A stretch of DNA of 32,163 bases from Zetaproteobacteria bacterium CG_4_9_14_3_um_filter_54_145 (lineage in GTDB: Bacteria > Pseudomonadota > Zetaproteobacteria > Mariprofundales > Mariprofundaceae), in the NCBI GenBank assembly GCA_002791575.1, contig PFXI01000004.1, forward strand, positions 1 through 32,163, written 5' to 3'. The notes below the pieces were generated by a model, which ran no database searches, had not been told where the DNA came from, and worked only from the letters and a program-made list of their open reading frames with translations. Position numbers and translations under genes: made by a program. How positions within the stretch are numbered: the stretch's first letter is position 1; the number at the start of each line of letters is the position of its first letter. This document shows, piece after piece, positions 19,494 through 27,476 of the stretch.

Positions 19494-20900
19494 TCAGTTC
19501 TTATCGTGCGGCGCGGGCAGCTGGATCAACGCGAACACCTGATCTCCGCCCCGATCGAGCATGACACGCAGTACGGCACCCGGCTCGAATTTACTGATCG
19601 TGGCGGTAAACTCTTTCAGGCTCTTCACATCTTCACCATTGATGCGGTAAATCACATCGCCACGGGCAATACCCGCACGTGCTGCCGGCATACCCGGCTG
19701 CACCTGCTCAACAGCCACACCCTGCTTTACACGCGCATGCAGCTGACGGGCGATATCCCTGTTCAAATCCTTGACCACGAGACCCAGACGCACCTTGCCC
19801 TGTTGGTCGCTAGCCATTGCATTGCTGGCTACCTTGTCATCAGGCATCGCTTCTACCGTGACGGTAATGGTTTTAGCTTTGCCATCGCGGATAATGCCTA
19901 CCTTCACCTTGTCGCCCGGCGCATGTCTGGCTACACGAATCGGCAGTTCATGCGCCTTTTTGATCTGCTCGCCATCGATCGACACAATCACATCACCGGC
20001 GCGAATGCCCGCCTTGTCGGCGGCAGAACCAGCCTCAACCTGCGGCACCAGCGCACCTTCGCGATTTTTCAGGCCCAGCGCCTTGGCTGTCTCCTTATCC
20101 AGATCGGTGATATGTACACCCAGTCGGGCACGTGTGATATGACCGGTTTCGCGCAGTTCACTCACGGTCGACTTGGCCAGATTAATCGGAATGGCAAAGC
20201 CGATGCCGTTATTGCCGCCACTACGGGAGTAGATTGCTGTATTAATACCGATCACTTCACCGCGTACGTTAAACAGCGGGCCGCCCGAATTGCCGGGATT
20301 GATGGCAGCATCCGTCTGGATGAAATCATCATAGGGGCCGGAGCCGATGACGCGGCCCTTGGCGGAAACGATACCGGCGGTCACTGTCTGCTCCAGGCCG
20401 AACGGATTACCGATAGCAACCACCCAGTCGCCGACGCGCAGTGCCTGGGAATCGCCCAGTGTTACTGCCTTCAGATTTTTCGCCTTTATTTTAAGTAGTG
20501 CCACATCAAGCTTCGCATCGGCCCCAATCACACGCGCCTGATGCTCGGAACCATCACGCATCTTGACCAGCACCTCATCGGCGCTGTCCACGACATGGTT
20601 GTTGGTAACGATATAACCATCGGCACTGATGACAAAACCGGTACCCAGTGCATGCTGCTCCTGTTCCGGCATATTACGCAGGAAGTCATGGAAGAACTCT
20701 TCGAAGGGTGAGCCCTGTGGAAAACCGAATCCGGGTGGCAGGCCTTGCGCAGTTTTTACACGCTTGGTGGTGCTGATATTCACGACCGAATCGGCTTGTG
20801 CCGCAGCAAGATCGGCAAAGCTGTCGGGCATGGCATTTGCAGGCAGGGCCCACATCACCGCAATCAATACTAGGGGGAATAATCGTTTGATATGACTCAA
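19494..20900 (-). CDS. Do-family periplasmic serine protease (MucD/DegQ type)
   Basis: A 468-residue envelope quality-control protease and chaperone. A signal peptide ends at about ALPANA-23. The catalytic triad is H102 (TNNHVV), D132 (KLDVALLKI) and S205 (NPGNSGGPL). Two PDZ domains follow (about 255-350 and 370-460), each with the GI-x-x-GDVI motif. The start is TTG at 20900: AAGGAG stands six bases upstream and no in-frame ATG gives a signal peptide. It follows rseC by 72 bases, echoing the mucC-mucD pair of Pseudomonas, so MucD is the likeliest orthologue. Confidence 0.95.
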   Translation of the reverse strand: MSHIKRLFPLVLIAVMWALPANAMPDSFADLAAAQADSVVNISTTKRVKTAQGLPPGFGFPQGSPFEEFFHDFLRNMPEQEQHALGTGFVISADGYIVTNNHVVDSADEVLVKMRDGSEHQARVIGADAKLDVALLKIKAKNLKAVTLGDSQALRVGDWVVAIGNPFGLEQTVTAGIVSAKGRVIGSGPYDDFIQTDAAINPGNSGGPLFNVRGEVIGINTAIYSRSGGNNGIGFAIPINLAKSTVSELRETGHITRARLGVHITDLDKETAKALGLKNREGALVPQVEAGSAADKAGIRAGDVIVSIDGEQIKKAHELPIRVARHAPGDKVKVGIIRDGKAKTITVTVEAMPDDKVASNAMASDQQGKVRLGLVVKDLNRDIARQLHARVKQGVAVEQVQPGMPAARAGIARGDVIYRINGEDVKSLKEFTATISKFEPGAVLRVMLDRGGDQVFALIQLPAPHDKN

Positions 20901-20972
20901 TCTACACTCCTTGGCAATATAATCAGACCGCTTTGTAAGCGTGTCAGATGAAAAAAAGATGAATATAACTTT

Positions 20973-21449
20973 TCAGTTTAACGGGATAGACGGTCCTGTG
21001 TTGATACAGATATCGGCACTGCGGATGACCTGCACCATGCGTGCATCGAGACTATTGCGTCCGGCCGATACACGCGCCCGAATCAGGGCATAGCAGGCCA
21101 GCACTGCAGCAATACCCGCCAAAGCGGCCATTGCATCCGGCTGCCACCATGCCATTTCCACAGCCAGCGCACGCGTCAGCGCGCCGACAAACACAAAGGC
21201 CAGCATGGGTAAGGCATACAACTGGAAGGATACTTTTAACAACAGAGCGTCCGGCACATCCAGCAGCACCTGATCGCCAACCCGTGCTTGCAGGGTGTTT
21301 TTCACCCGCAACTCGGCAACGCGTTCCACCCAGGAGCCCATGGTCGAGCAGGAGCTCTGGCCGGCGCATTTGCCGCAGGCGGTCGCCCGCTTACCCTGCA
21401 CCAGCACCATATCTCCTTCGATAGCCACGACACTTACCTGTTGTTCCAA
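20973..21449 (-). CDS. rseC: RseC/MucC-family membrane protein
   Basis: A 158-residue inner-membrane protein. An N-terminal cytoplasmic part carries the cysteine cluster C25-C28-C34 (ACGKCAGQSSC), with a beta-rich stretch NTLQARVGDQVLLDVPDALLL. Two membrane helices (about 74-92 and 106-124) follow. RseC proteins take part in SoxR reduction and in control of envelope stress factor RpoE. The start is TTG at 21449 with GGGAG five bases upstream. It is followed by the Do protease and is divergent from nadB. Confidence 0.9.
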   Translation of the reverse strand: MEQQVSVVAIEGDMVLVQGKRATACGKCAGQSSCSTMGSWVERVAELRVKNTLQARVGDQVLLDVPDALLLKVSFQLYALPMLAFVFVGALTRALAVEMAWWQPDAMAALAGIAAVLACYALIRARVSAGRNSLDARMVQVIRSADICINTGPSIPLN

Positions 21450-21589
21450 ATAGACTCCCGCATGCCATATTCCGGCTGTAAACCACAGCTTGCGGAGCGT
21501 ATCTTACACAGCGACTTCAGCGGCACCAGTGCAGAATAAACACCTTTCGCTTCTCCATTGTCATCGGGCAGGCGTAGTATTGCACCAAT

Positions 21590-23176
21590 ATGACGAATCA
21601 AAAATTACGCCTGGAAGCGGATTACCTGATTATCGGCAGCGGTGCCTCCGGCCTGCTGGCGGCAAGCAGGCTTGCAGAGCACGGCACGGTGCTGCTGGTC
21701 AACAAGGGGCAATTCAAGGATTCCAGCACCTGGAATGCACAGGGCGGCATCGCCAGTGTACTGTCTGCAAAAGACTCCATCGAATCGCATGTGCAGGATA
21801 CACTGATCGCCGGAGCCGGCCTCTGCCATGAAGATACGGTGCGCGGCATCATCATGCATGGCCATAGAATTGTGCAGGAACTGGCCTCCATCGGCACGAA
21901 TTTCGATACCCACGAAGGTGAACTGCATCTGACCCGTGAAGGGGGGCACAGCAACCGCCGCATCGCCCACTCCCGCGATGCCACCGGCCGCGCCATCGGT
22001 GAGGCCCTGCTGGCCAGTATTGCACCACACACCAATATCCGGCGACTGGAAGAGCATACAGCGATCGATCTGATCACCACACGCAAACTGGGCCGCGGCA
22101 GTAAGAACCGCTGCCTGGGTGCCTACCTGCTGGACCCTGCAGGTCAGGTGATCACCGTCTCTGCCGGCTGCACGATTCTTGCCACCGGCGGCGCGGGCAA
22201 GGTTTATATGTTCACCTCCAATCCGCATGCTGCCACCGGCGACGGTATCGCCATGGCCTGGCGTGCCGGCTGCCCGGTGATGAATCTCGAATTCATCCAG
22301 TTTCACCCCACCTGTCTCTATCATCGGGAGGGCTCCAGCATGCTGCTCTCCGAAGCCTTGCGCGGCGAAGGGGCGCATCTGGTGGATGCCAATGGCCGGC
22401 GCTTCGCCTTCGACTATGACGAACGCGGCGAAATGGCTGCACGCGATATTGTCGCACGCGGCATCGATCATGAGATGAAAAAGCAGGGTGCGGATTGTAT
22501 GTATCTCGATGCCAGACCGATCGGCCGCGATATGATCCTCAACCACTTCCCCAACATTCATGCCCGTCTGCTGGAGCTGGGGCTGGATATGACAACTGAG
22601 CCGATCCCGATTGTACCGGCCGCCCACTACCTCTGTGGCGGCGTTCAGACCGATATGCACGGTAAAACAGCCATTGATGGACTCTATGCGATTGGCGAGG
22701 CGGCCTGCACCGGCCTGCACGGGGCCAATCGTCTGGCCAGCAACTCGCTGCTCGAATGTCTGGTCATGGCCGACTACTGTGCCGCCGATATTCTGAGCCA
22801 TCCGCGTGCCACGCTGCTTAGTGCACCACTATGGGATGATAGCGGTATCGAACCGGAACATGAACGCATCCAGATCAAGCAGAACTGGGATGAGATACGC
22901 GCCACAATGTCACATTATGTTGGTATCGTGCGCTCGGATGAGCGCTTGCGCCGGGCCAGACGGCGTCTGCGCATCATCCACGAAGAGATTGAGGTCTATT
23001 ACTGGAAACATCCGGTCAGCCGGGATCTGATCGAATTGCGTAATCTGGAGCAGATGGCCGAGCTGATTGTCAGGAGTGCCCAGAACCGCCATGAATCGCG
23101 CGGCCTGCACTACTCGACCGATTACCCTGACACCCTGCCCGAGCCGCACGATACCATCCTCACCCCGGATTACTGA
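21590..23176 (+). CDS. nadB: L-aspartate oxidase
   Basis: A 528-residue flavoenzyme that oxidises aspartate to iminoaspartate, the first step of NAD synthesis. The FAD-binding motif is LIIGSGASGLLAA at 13-25. Other signatures are NAQGGIASVL, EFIQFHPTCLY, EALRGEGAHL and the C-terminal flavin contact GLHGANRLASNSLLECLV. Family length is normal. The ribosome site before ATG 21590 is weak. It overlaps the acylphosphatase gene by one base. The divergent rseC gene shares its 140-base upstream region. No nadA or nadC lies nearby. Confidence 0.97.
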   Translation: MTNQKLRLEADYLIIGSGASGLLAASRLAEHGTVLLVNKGQFKDSSTWNAQGGIASVLSAKDSIESHVQDTLIAGAGLCHEDTVRGIIMHGHRIVQELASIGTNFDTHEGELHLTREGGHSNRRIAHSRDATGRAIGEALLASIAPHTNIRRLEEHTAIDLITTRKLGRGSKNRCLGAYLLDPAGQVITVSAGCTILATGGAGKVYMFTSNPHAATGDGIAMAWRAGCPVMNLEFIQFHPTCLYHREGSSMLLSEALRGEGAHLVDANGRRFAFDYDERGEMAARDIVARGIDHEMKKQGADCMYLDARPIGRDMILNHFPNIHARLLELGLDMTTEPIPIVPAAHYLCGGVQTDMHGKTAIDGLYAIGEAACTGLHGANRLASNSLLECLVMADYCAADILSHPRATLLSAPLWDDSGIEPEHERIQIKQNWDEIRATMSHYVGIVRSDERLRRARRRLRIIHEEIEVYYWKHPVSRDLIELRNLEQMAELIVRSAQNRHESRGLHYSTDYPDTLPEPHDTILTPDY

Positions 23177-23445
23177 TGCGCTGCCTGTTACTGCGCATTC
23201 GCGGCCGCGTGCAGGGGGTCGGCTTCCGATATTATACGCAGGCTCAGGCGGAGTGCCTCGGCATCACCGGCTGGGTCCGGAATATGTCCGATGGCAGTGT
23301 GGAAACCTGCATCTGCGGTAACAGTGAGCAGCTGGCCGCCATGCAGGCCTGGCTTGCGCACGGCCCGGCCAGCGCCCGTGTCGATCATGTTGATGAGCAT
23401 CCCGCACCGGAATCCACACCCCCGCCCCGCTTCACCATCATCTGA
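23176..23445 (+). CDS. Acylphosphatase
   Basis: An 89-residue enzyme hydrolysing carboxyl-phosphate bonds. The signature GRVQGVGFRYYTQ carries the catalytic arginine R18, and GWVRNMSDGSVE carries the catalytic asparagine N36. The start codon overlaps the nadB stop (TGATG), so it is translated with nadB. A decayed copy of its 3' part lies at 24270-24446, beyond the GAF gene. Confidence 0.95.
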   Translation: MRCLLLRIRGRVQGVGFRYYTQAQAECLGITGWVRNMSDGSVETCICGNSEQLAAMQAWLAHGPASARVDHVDEHPAPESTPPPRFTII

Positions 23446-23518
23446 AACTGCCATTACCAGTATGGAACCTAAAGGTAAACGGTGCAGCGCTGATTCTGGC
23501 GTCCGCCCCGGTAATTGC

Positions 23519-24193
23519 TTAGGTGAACTGCTTGATCTCCTTTTCGTAGCACTGTGGGCAGATACCATGCGAGGCCATCGCACCTGAGATATCACGGACA
23601 TACTGTTCCACAGAAACCCACTCACCTGTATCCTCTTTGATTTTCTTACAATAACAGCAGATCGGATAAATCTTGCTCAAATCATGAAGCAAACGATCAC
23701 GGCTGCTTATCTCCTTTTGGGCTAAAATAATGCGAAGAGTCAATTCAACCATTCTCTTGATCTGTTCGACCACCTTGATGTGCAATTCATTATGAGCATT
23801 TTGCTTGTTGTCTATGAAACACACTGTCCCGAACTGTCCCCCATCGGGATAGTTAATCGGCATCCCTAAATAAGAGACCATGTGCATGCCGACTGCAGCA
23901 GCATTGTCTTTCCACTGGGGATCCTGGAGTGCATCTGGAATCAGATTTAGCCCTCTGCTTTTCAGCGTATGCTCGCAGTACCATCCGGAATCAGGGTACT
24001 GTGACGTGTAGTTTGCAGGGTAAGGGTTTCCCTCGGTCTCACTGGAAAGGAGAATCTCGATTTCGTTACCGTCAACACGTGTAATCAGACCAGCAGGAAC
24101 GCCAAAGATGTCAGCCACATCATTGAGCATGTGCTGCCATTCATGCAAAATATCTTCGGTAAGCGATTCGCGATTGAAAGGTTTTTTTTTCAT
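23519..24193 (-). CDS. GAF-domain protein with C-terminal cysteine motif
   Basis: About 224 residues. A GAF domain (about 20-165) contains TRVDGNEIEILLSS, SGWYCEHTLKS and the block MVSYLGMPINYPDGGQFGTVCFID, typical of sensory GAF domains. A short helix leads to the C-terminal segment YPICCYCKKIKEDTGEWVS ... SHGICPQCYEK. This motif, with two CxxC pairs, recurs at the ends of PAS/GAF/receiver proteins and probably binds zinc. There is no kinase, cyclase or DNA-binding output. Either ATG 24193 or an in-frame TTG at 24202 (behind GGAGG) may be the start. Its AT-rich codons differ from the GC-rich neighbours. It sits between acylphosphatase and a decayed copy of that gene's end, which suggests late arrival. 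Confidence 0.85.
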   Translation of the reverse strand: MKKKPFNRESLTEDILHEWQHMLNDVADIFGVPAGLITRVDGNEIEILLSSETEGNPYPANYTSQYPDSGWYCEHTLKSRGLNLIPDALQDPQWKDNAAAVGMHMVSYLGMPINYPDGGQFGTVCFIDNKQNAHNELHIKVVEQIKRMVELTLRIILAQKEISSRDRLLHDLSKIYPICCYCKKIKEDTGEWVSVEQYVRDISGAMASHGICPQCYEKEIKQFT

Positions 24194-24269
24194 GTCCTTC
24201 AATATCACCTCCAAAATATCTTATCAGTCAAATTAGCATACAGACTAAGCTCAACCGAGGCAGGCCGCA

Positions 24270-24446
24270 ATGCAGTCTGACGTCGGCTGGTGCGAACTGT
24301 TGGGTTCGTGGCACCCTCCACATACTCAACAGCTGGATGCCATGCAGGTCTGGCTTGCGCACGGGCCGACCAGCGCCCACGTCGATCATGTTGAGCTTTG
24401 CCCTGCACCGGAACAGATGCCTCCGCCCGGCTTCACCATCATCTGA
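24270..24446 (+). pseudogene. Decayed duplicate of the acylphosphatase 3' end
   Basis: From 24342 the frame reads MQVWLAHGPTSAHVDHVE and ends PPPGFTII-stop. The intact gene reads MQAWLAHGPASARVDHVD and ends PPPRFTII-stop. DNA identity is high over about 110 bases (23340-23445 against 24341-24446) and fades upstream, where only traces such as the SD-G pattern remain. The catalytic arginine and asparagine region is missing, so it cannot be an active enzyme, although the remaining 59-codon frame is open. Confidence 0.85.
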
Positions 24447-24968
24447 TCTCTATGTCTCGCAGGGCTTTATAAGATAATATGAATGACTGTTCCCGGCCAA
24501 CTCCTGTCATTCGCCGACAATCAGTATTTAACTGATTACTTCACTTTTATGTTAAGACGTTCAGGCGGAACCTGGGCTTGGCCTCTAATATGCTGACACT
24601 GGTAAAGCACCATGAGGAGTAAATCCATTGAGGCTAAGATTGAAAAAAGGGCTGACCCAGCGATTGGCATTGGCTGCCGCCTGTAAGCTAACCAGGCGCG
24701 TAATTCGCAGCTTTGTCTATGACAGAAAAACGGGCATTGCTTTTCTGAATTAGTCCCTCAGTGGGTGAATCTTTATCGAGGCAGAAAATCGTGGAGCATG
24801 GCAAATTTTACCACATTCACATAGATGATCAGATTCCGAAGCCTGGCCTATCGAATAACTGTTACTGGCCGGTTGAGGCCATTCGAGAAGAAGCGCCCTT
24901 ATCTACTAAATGAGGCGCGTAGCACTGCGTGATTGTCTCTTTGTTGTCGGCAGGTTACTTTTGCAAAC
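24447..24968. other. Intergenic region before rmuC with possible gene remnants
   Basis: No complete gene is seen. Two short plus-strand frames overlap slightly or abut: 24628-24753 (listed separately) and 24761-24913. The second reads like protein (KIVEHGKFYHIHIDDQIPKPG, then NNCYWPVEAIREEA) but has no ribosome site before its GTG. They may be pieces of one decayed gene. The promoter of rmuC must lie here, but no clear boxes were found. Confidence 0.4.
24628..24753 (+). CDS. Possible small basic protein (41 residues)
   Basis: TTG at 24628 follows GAGGAG (24614-24619) with an eight-base spacer. The product, RLRLKKGLTQRLALAAACKL then TRRVIRSFVYDRKTGIAFLN, is strongly basic with no recognised family. 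It could be a real small protein or the remnant of a larger broken gene continuing in another frame at 24761-24913. Confidence 0.25.
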   Translation: MRLRLKKGLTQRLALAAACKLTRRVIRSFVYDRKTGIAFLN

Positions 24969-26411
24969 ATGTTTGAAATCACCGATAATCTGATCATCGT
25001 CCTCTCCCTGCTACTGCTTGTCCTGATTCTATGGCTACTGAGCTATCGCAAGCAGCAGGAGCGCATCGCATCGTTGCAGGCGGCCGCTGCCGAGCTGGAA
25101 GATACTGTCTCCGCACGCCAGTCACTGATCGACAGCCAGAACCGGGAGATCGGCGATCATCGGGTGGCCAGCGCCTCCATAGGCGAGCGCCTGAATAACA
25201 ACGAGGCGCTCAGGACAGCGCTGGAATCCCGATTGGCGGAGAAAGAGGCGGCACTGGCCGAGCTTGCTGCCGTCAGCTCTCGCCATGAGGCGCATATTGC
25301 CGAGCTGAATATTGCCATCAGCAAGGATCGCGAAGCCGCCGCCGAGAAACTGGCTTTGCTGGAAGAGGCGAAAACGAAGCTGGGGCATGAGTTCAAGCTG
25401 CTGGCCAACCAGATTTTCGAGGAGAGGGGCAAAACCTTCTCCGAGCAGAACCGCAGCAGCATCGATGAGGTACTCAAACCGATGCGCGAGCAGATGGGCG
25501 AGTTCCGCAAACGCGTTGATGAAGTACATCTCAATGATGCCAAGGATCGTGCCTCGTTGCGCGAGCATCTGAACCAGCTGGAGAAGCTGAATCGCCAGAT
25601 GTCCGAGGATGCCATTGGCCTGACCCATGCGCTGAAAGGGCAGAGCAAGGCGCAGGGCAACTGGGGCGAGATGATTCTTGAGCGCATTCTGGAAACCTCC
25701 GGCCTGCGCGAAGGTAAGGAGTTCGCCCGCGAACAGTCGTTTACCGGTGAGGATGGCAAGCGCCTGCGGCCGGATGTGGTCGTCTACATGCCGGGCGACA
25801 AGCAGGTGATTATCGATTCCAAGGTATCACTGACCGATTATGAGCGCGCCGTCTCGGCAGAAGATGACGACAAACGCAAACTGGCGCTCACCGCCCATGT
25901 CAGAAGCCTGAAAAGCCATATCCAGGGACTCTCTTCAAAAAACTATCACCACCTGCCCAATGTCCATACACCCGATTATGTGCTGATGTTTGTGCCCATT
26001 GAGGGCGCCTACCTGATGGCCATCGAGGCCGATCCGGGTGTGTTCGAGGCGGCGTTTGAACAGCGGGTGGCCGTGGTTACCCCCTCCACCCTCTATGCGA
26101 CACTGAAACTGATTGAGCAGCTGTGGCGCTATGAGCGGCAGAGCGAGAATGTGGTTAAGCTGATCGACCGGGCCGGAAAACTACACGACAAGATGGTCTC
26201 ATTTATCGAGTCGTTTGAGGAGATCGGTGCACGTCTCGAGCAGGCGCGATCGGCTTATGACACCTCACTGAACCGCATCCGTACGGGTCCAGGTAATGTT
26301 ATCAACCAGATCGCCACGCTGGGCAATCTGGCCGGCAAGACCAAAAAGGAGCTGCCGAAGCATCTGATCGAGGCTGCTGCACTCTCCGATCCGTCGGCTG
26401 ATCACGACTGA
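24969..26411 (+). CDS. rmuC: DNA recombination protein RmuC
   Basis: A 480-residue protein linked to control of recombination and inversion at repeats. An N-terminal membrane anchor (LIIVLSLLLLVLILWLLSY) is followed by a long coiled coil (about 30-210). Then comes the RmuC domain with GNWGEMILERILETSGL, DVVVYMPGDKQVIIDSKVSL and DYVLMFVPIEGAYLMA, a PD-(D/E)xK-like fold. I chose ATG 24969 because the membrane anchor starts directly after it; an upstream TTG would add 12 residues without benefit. cvfB follows 66 bases later in the same direction. Confidence 0.95.
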   Translation: MFEITDNLIIVLSLLLLVLILWLLSYRKQQERIASLQAAAAELEDTVSARQSLIDSQNREIGDHRVASASIGERLNNNEALRTALESRLAEKEAALAELAAVSSRHEAHIAELNIAISKDREAAAEKLALLEEAKTKLGHEFKLLANQIFEERGKTFSEQNRSSIDEVLKPMREQMGEFRKRVDEVHLNDAKDRASLREHLNQLEKLNRQMSEDAIGLTHALKGQSKAQGNWGEMILERILETSGLREGKEFAREQSFTGEDGKRLRPDVVVYMPGDKQVIIDSKVSLTDYERAVSAEDDDKRKLALTAHVRSLKSHIQGLSSKNYHHLPNVHTPDYVLMFVPIEGAYLMAIEADPGVFEAAFEQRVAVVTPSTLYATLKLIEQLWRYERQSENVVKLIDRAGKLHDKMVSFIESFEEIGARLEQARSAYDTSLNRIRTGPGNVINQIATLGNLAGKTKKELPKHLIEAAALSDPSADHD

Positions 26412-26477
26412 TCTGTTTGCACTGCCTGTATAAAGCTGCGCGTGTCGCATGCAGTATTGGCAGCATGAGGTTTTCTG

Positions 26478-27338
26478 ATGGTTGAAATAGGCAAGCTTAA
26501 CAGACTGAAAGTGGTCAAGGAGGTCGATTTCGGCCTCTATCTGGATGGCGGCGAGCAGGGCGAGATCCTGCTACCGATCCGTTACGTGCCCAAAAGCTGG
26601 CAAGTCGACGCAGAGCTGCCGGTATTTATCTACCGCGATTCGGAAGACCGCATCATCGCCACCACGGAAAAGCCCTATGCGATGGTCGGCGATTTCGCCT
26701 GCCTGAAGGTCATATCGATCACACGCATGGGGGCATTCCTCGACTGGGGACTATCGAAAGATCTGCTGGTGCCCTTCTCCGAGCAGATTCACGAGATGGA
26801 AGAGGAGAAGCGCTATGTGGTGCGCGTCTACCTCGATGAGAGCAGCAACCGCATCGTAGCCTCGGCCCGGCTGGATGATTTTCTCTATGAAGAGAGTGAA
26901 GACGATTTTGAAGCCGGTGAAGAGGTGGATCTGTTTGTCGCCAACAAGTCAGACCTCGGTTACAAGGTGATCATCAACAACACCCACTGGGGACTGCTGC
27001 ATAATCAGGAAGTTGTGCATCCGCTCAAGCGCGGCGAACGGCTGAAAGGCTTTGTCAAAAATATCCGCGAGGATGGTAAAATCGATATTGCCCTGCATAT
27101 GCGAGCACGCGACAAGACCGATGATGCCTGCGACATCATCCTCAAGGCGCTCAAGCGCGGCGGCGGTTTTCTCGCCATCACCGACAAGAGCTCACCCGAT
27201 GAGATCAGAGCACTGTTCAGCCTCAGCAAGGCGATGTACAAAAAAGCTGTCGGCTCGCTCTACAAGCGCAAGATCATACTGATCACCAATGAAGGCATTC
27301 GCCTGCAGGAAAACGACAGCGCACAGAAACAGGGCTGA
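26478..27338 (+). CDS. CvfB-like S1-domain RNA-binding protein
   Basis: A 286-residue protein of the CvfB family. It has tandem S1-like domains: LKVVKEVDFGLYLDGGEQGEILLP near the start, FACLKVISITRMGAFLDWGLSKDLLVPFSEQ at about 75-105, and a third at about 150-215 with LFVANKSDLGYKVIINNTHWGLLHN. A C-terminal winged-helix part (RALFSLSKAMYKKAVGSLYK) follows. CvfB homologues bind RNA and affect virulence gene expression in Staphylococcus; the role here is unknown. ATG 26478 follows GAGG. A strong terminator stands 80 bases after its stop. Confidence 0.9.
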   Translation: MVEIGKLNRLKVVKEVDFGLYLDGGEQGEILLPIRYVPKSWQVDAELPVFIYRDSEDRIIATTEKPYAMVGDFACLKVISITRMGAFLDWGLSKDLLVPFSEQIHEMEEEKRYVVRVYLDESSNRIVASARLDDFLYEESEDDFEAGEEVDLFVANKSDLGYKVIINNTHWGLLHNQEVVHPLKRGERLKGFVKNIREDGKIDIALHMRARDKTDDACDIILKALKRGGGFLAITDKSSPDEIRALFSLSKAMYKKAVGSLYKRKIILITNEGIRLQENDSAQKQG

Positions 27339-27419
27339 GCCCGGCATCCTCTCCTGGAGAGATGGCAGAACCTGCTCAAGTAGTGAACCTCTGCCGCGAT
27401 AAATAAAGTACAAACGCTG

Positions 27420-27456
27420 AAGGCCTGCCAGCCCCGTGGCGGGCCTTCTTCGTTTT
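27420..27456 (+). terminator. Rho-independent terminator after cvfB
   Basis: AAGGCCTGCCA (27420-27430) pairs with TGGCGGGCCTT (27437-27447) through 11 bp with one T-G wobble. The loop has six bases and the tail is CTTCGTTTT. It ends the rmuC-cvfB transcript and lies between two convergent genes. Confidence 0.85.
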
Positions 27457-27476
27457 ACCGGTTCAGCATGGATCGA

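Noticed and set aside
21605-22801. 398-codon minus-strand open frame opposite nadB
   Set aside because: nadB is unmistakable on the plus strand; the antisense frame arises from GC-rich third positions and shows no domain.
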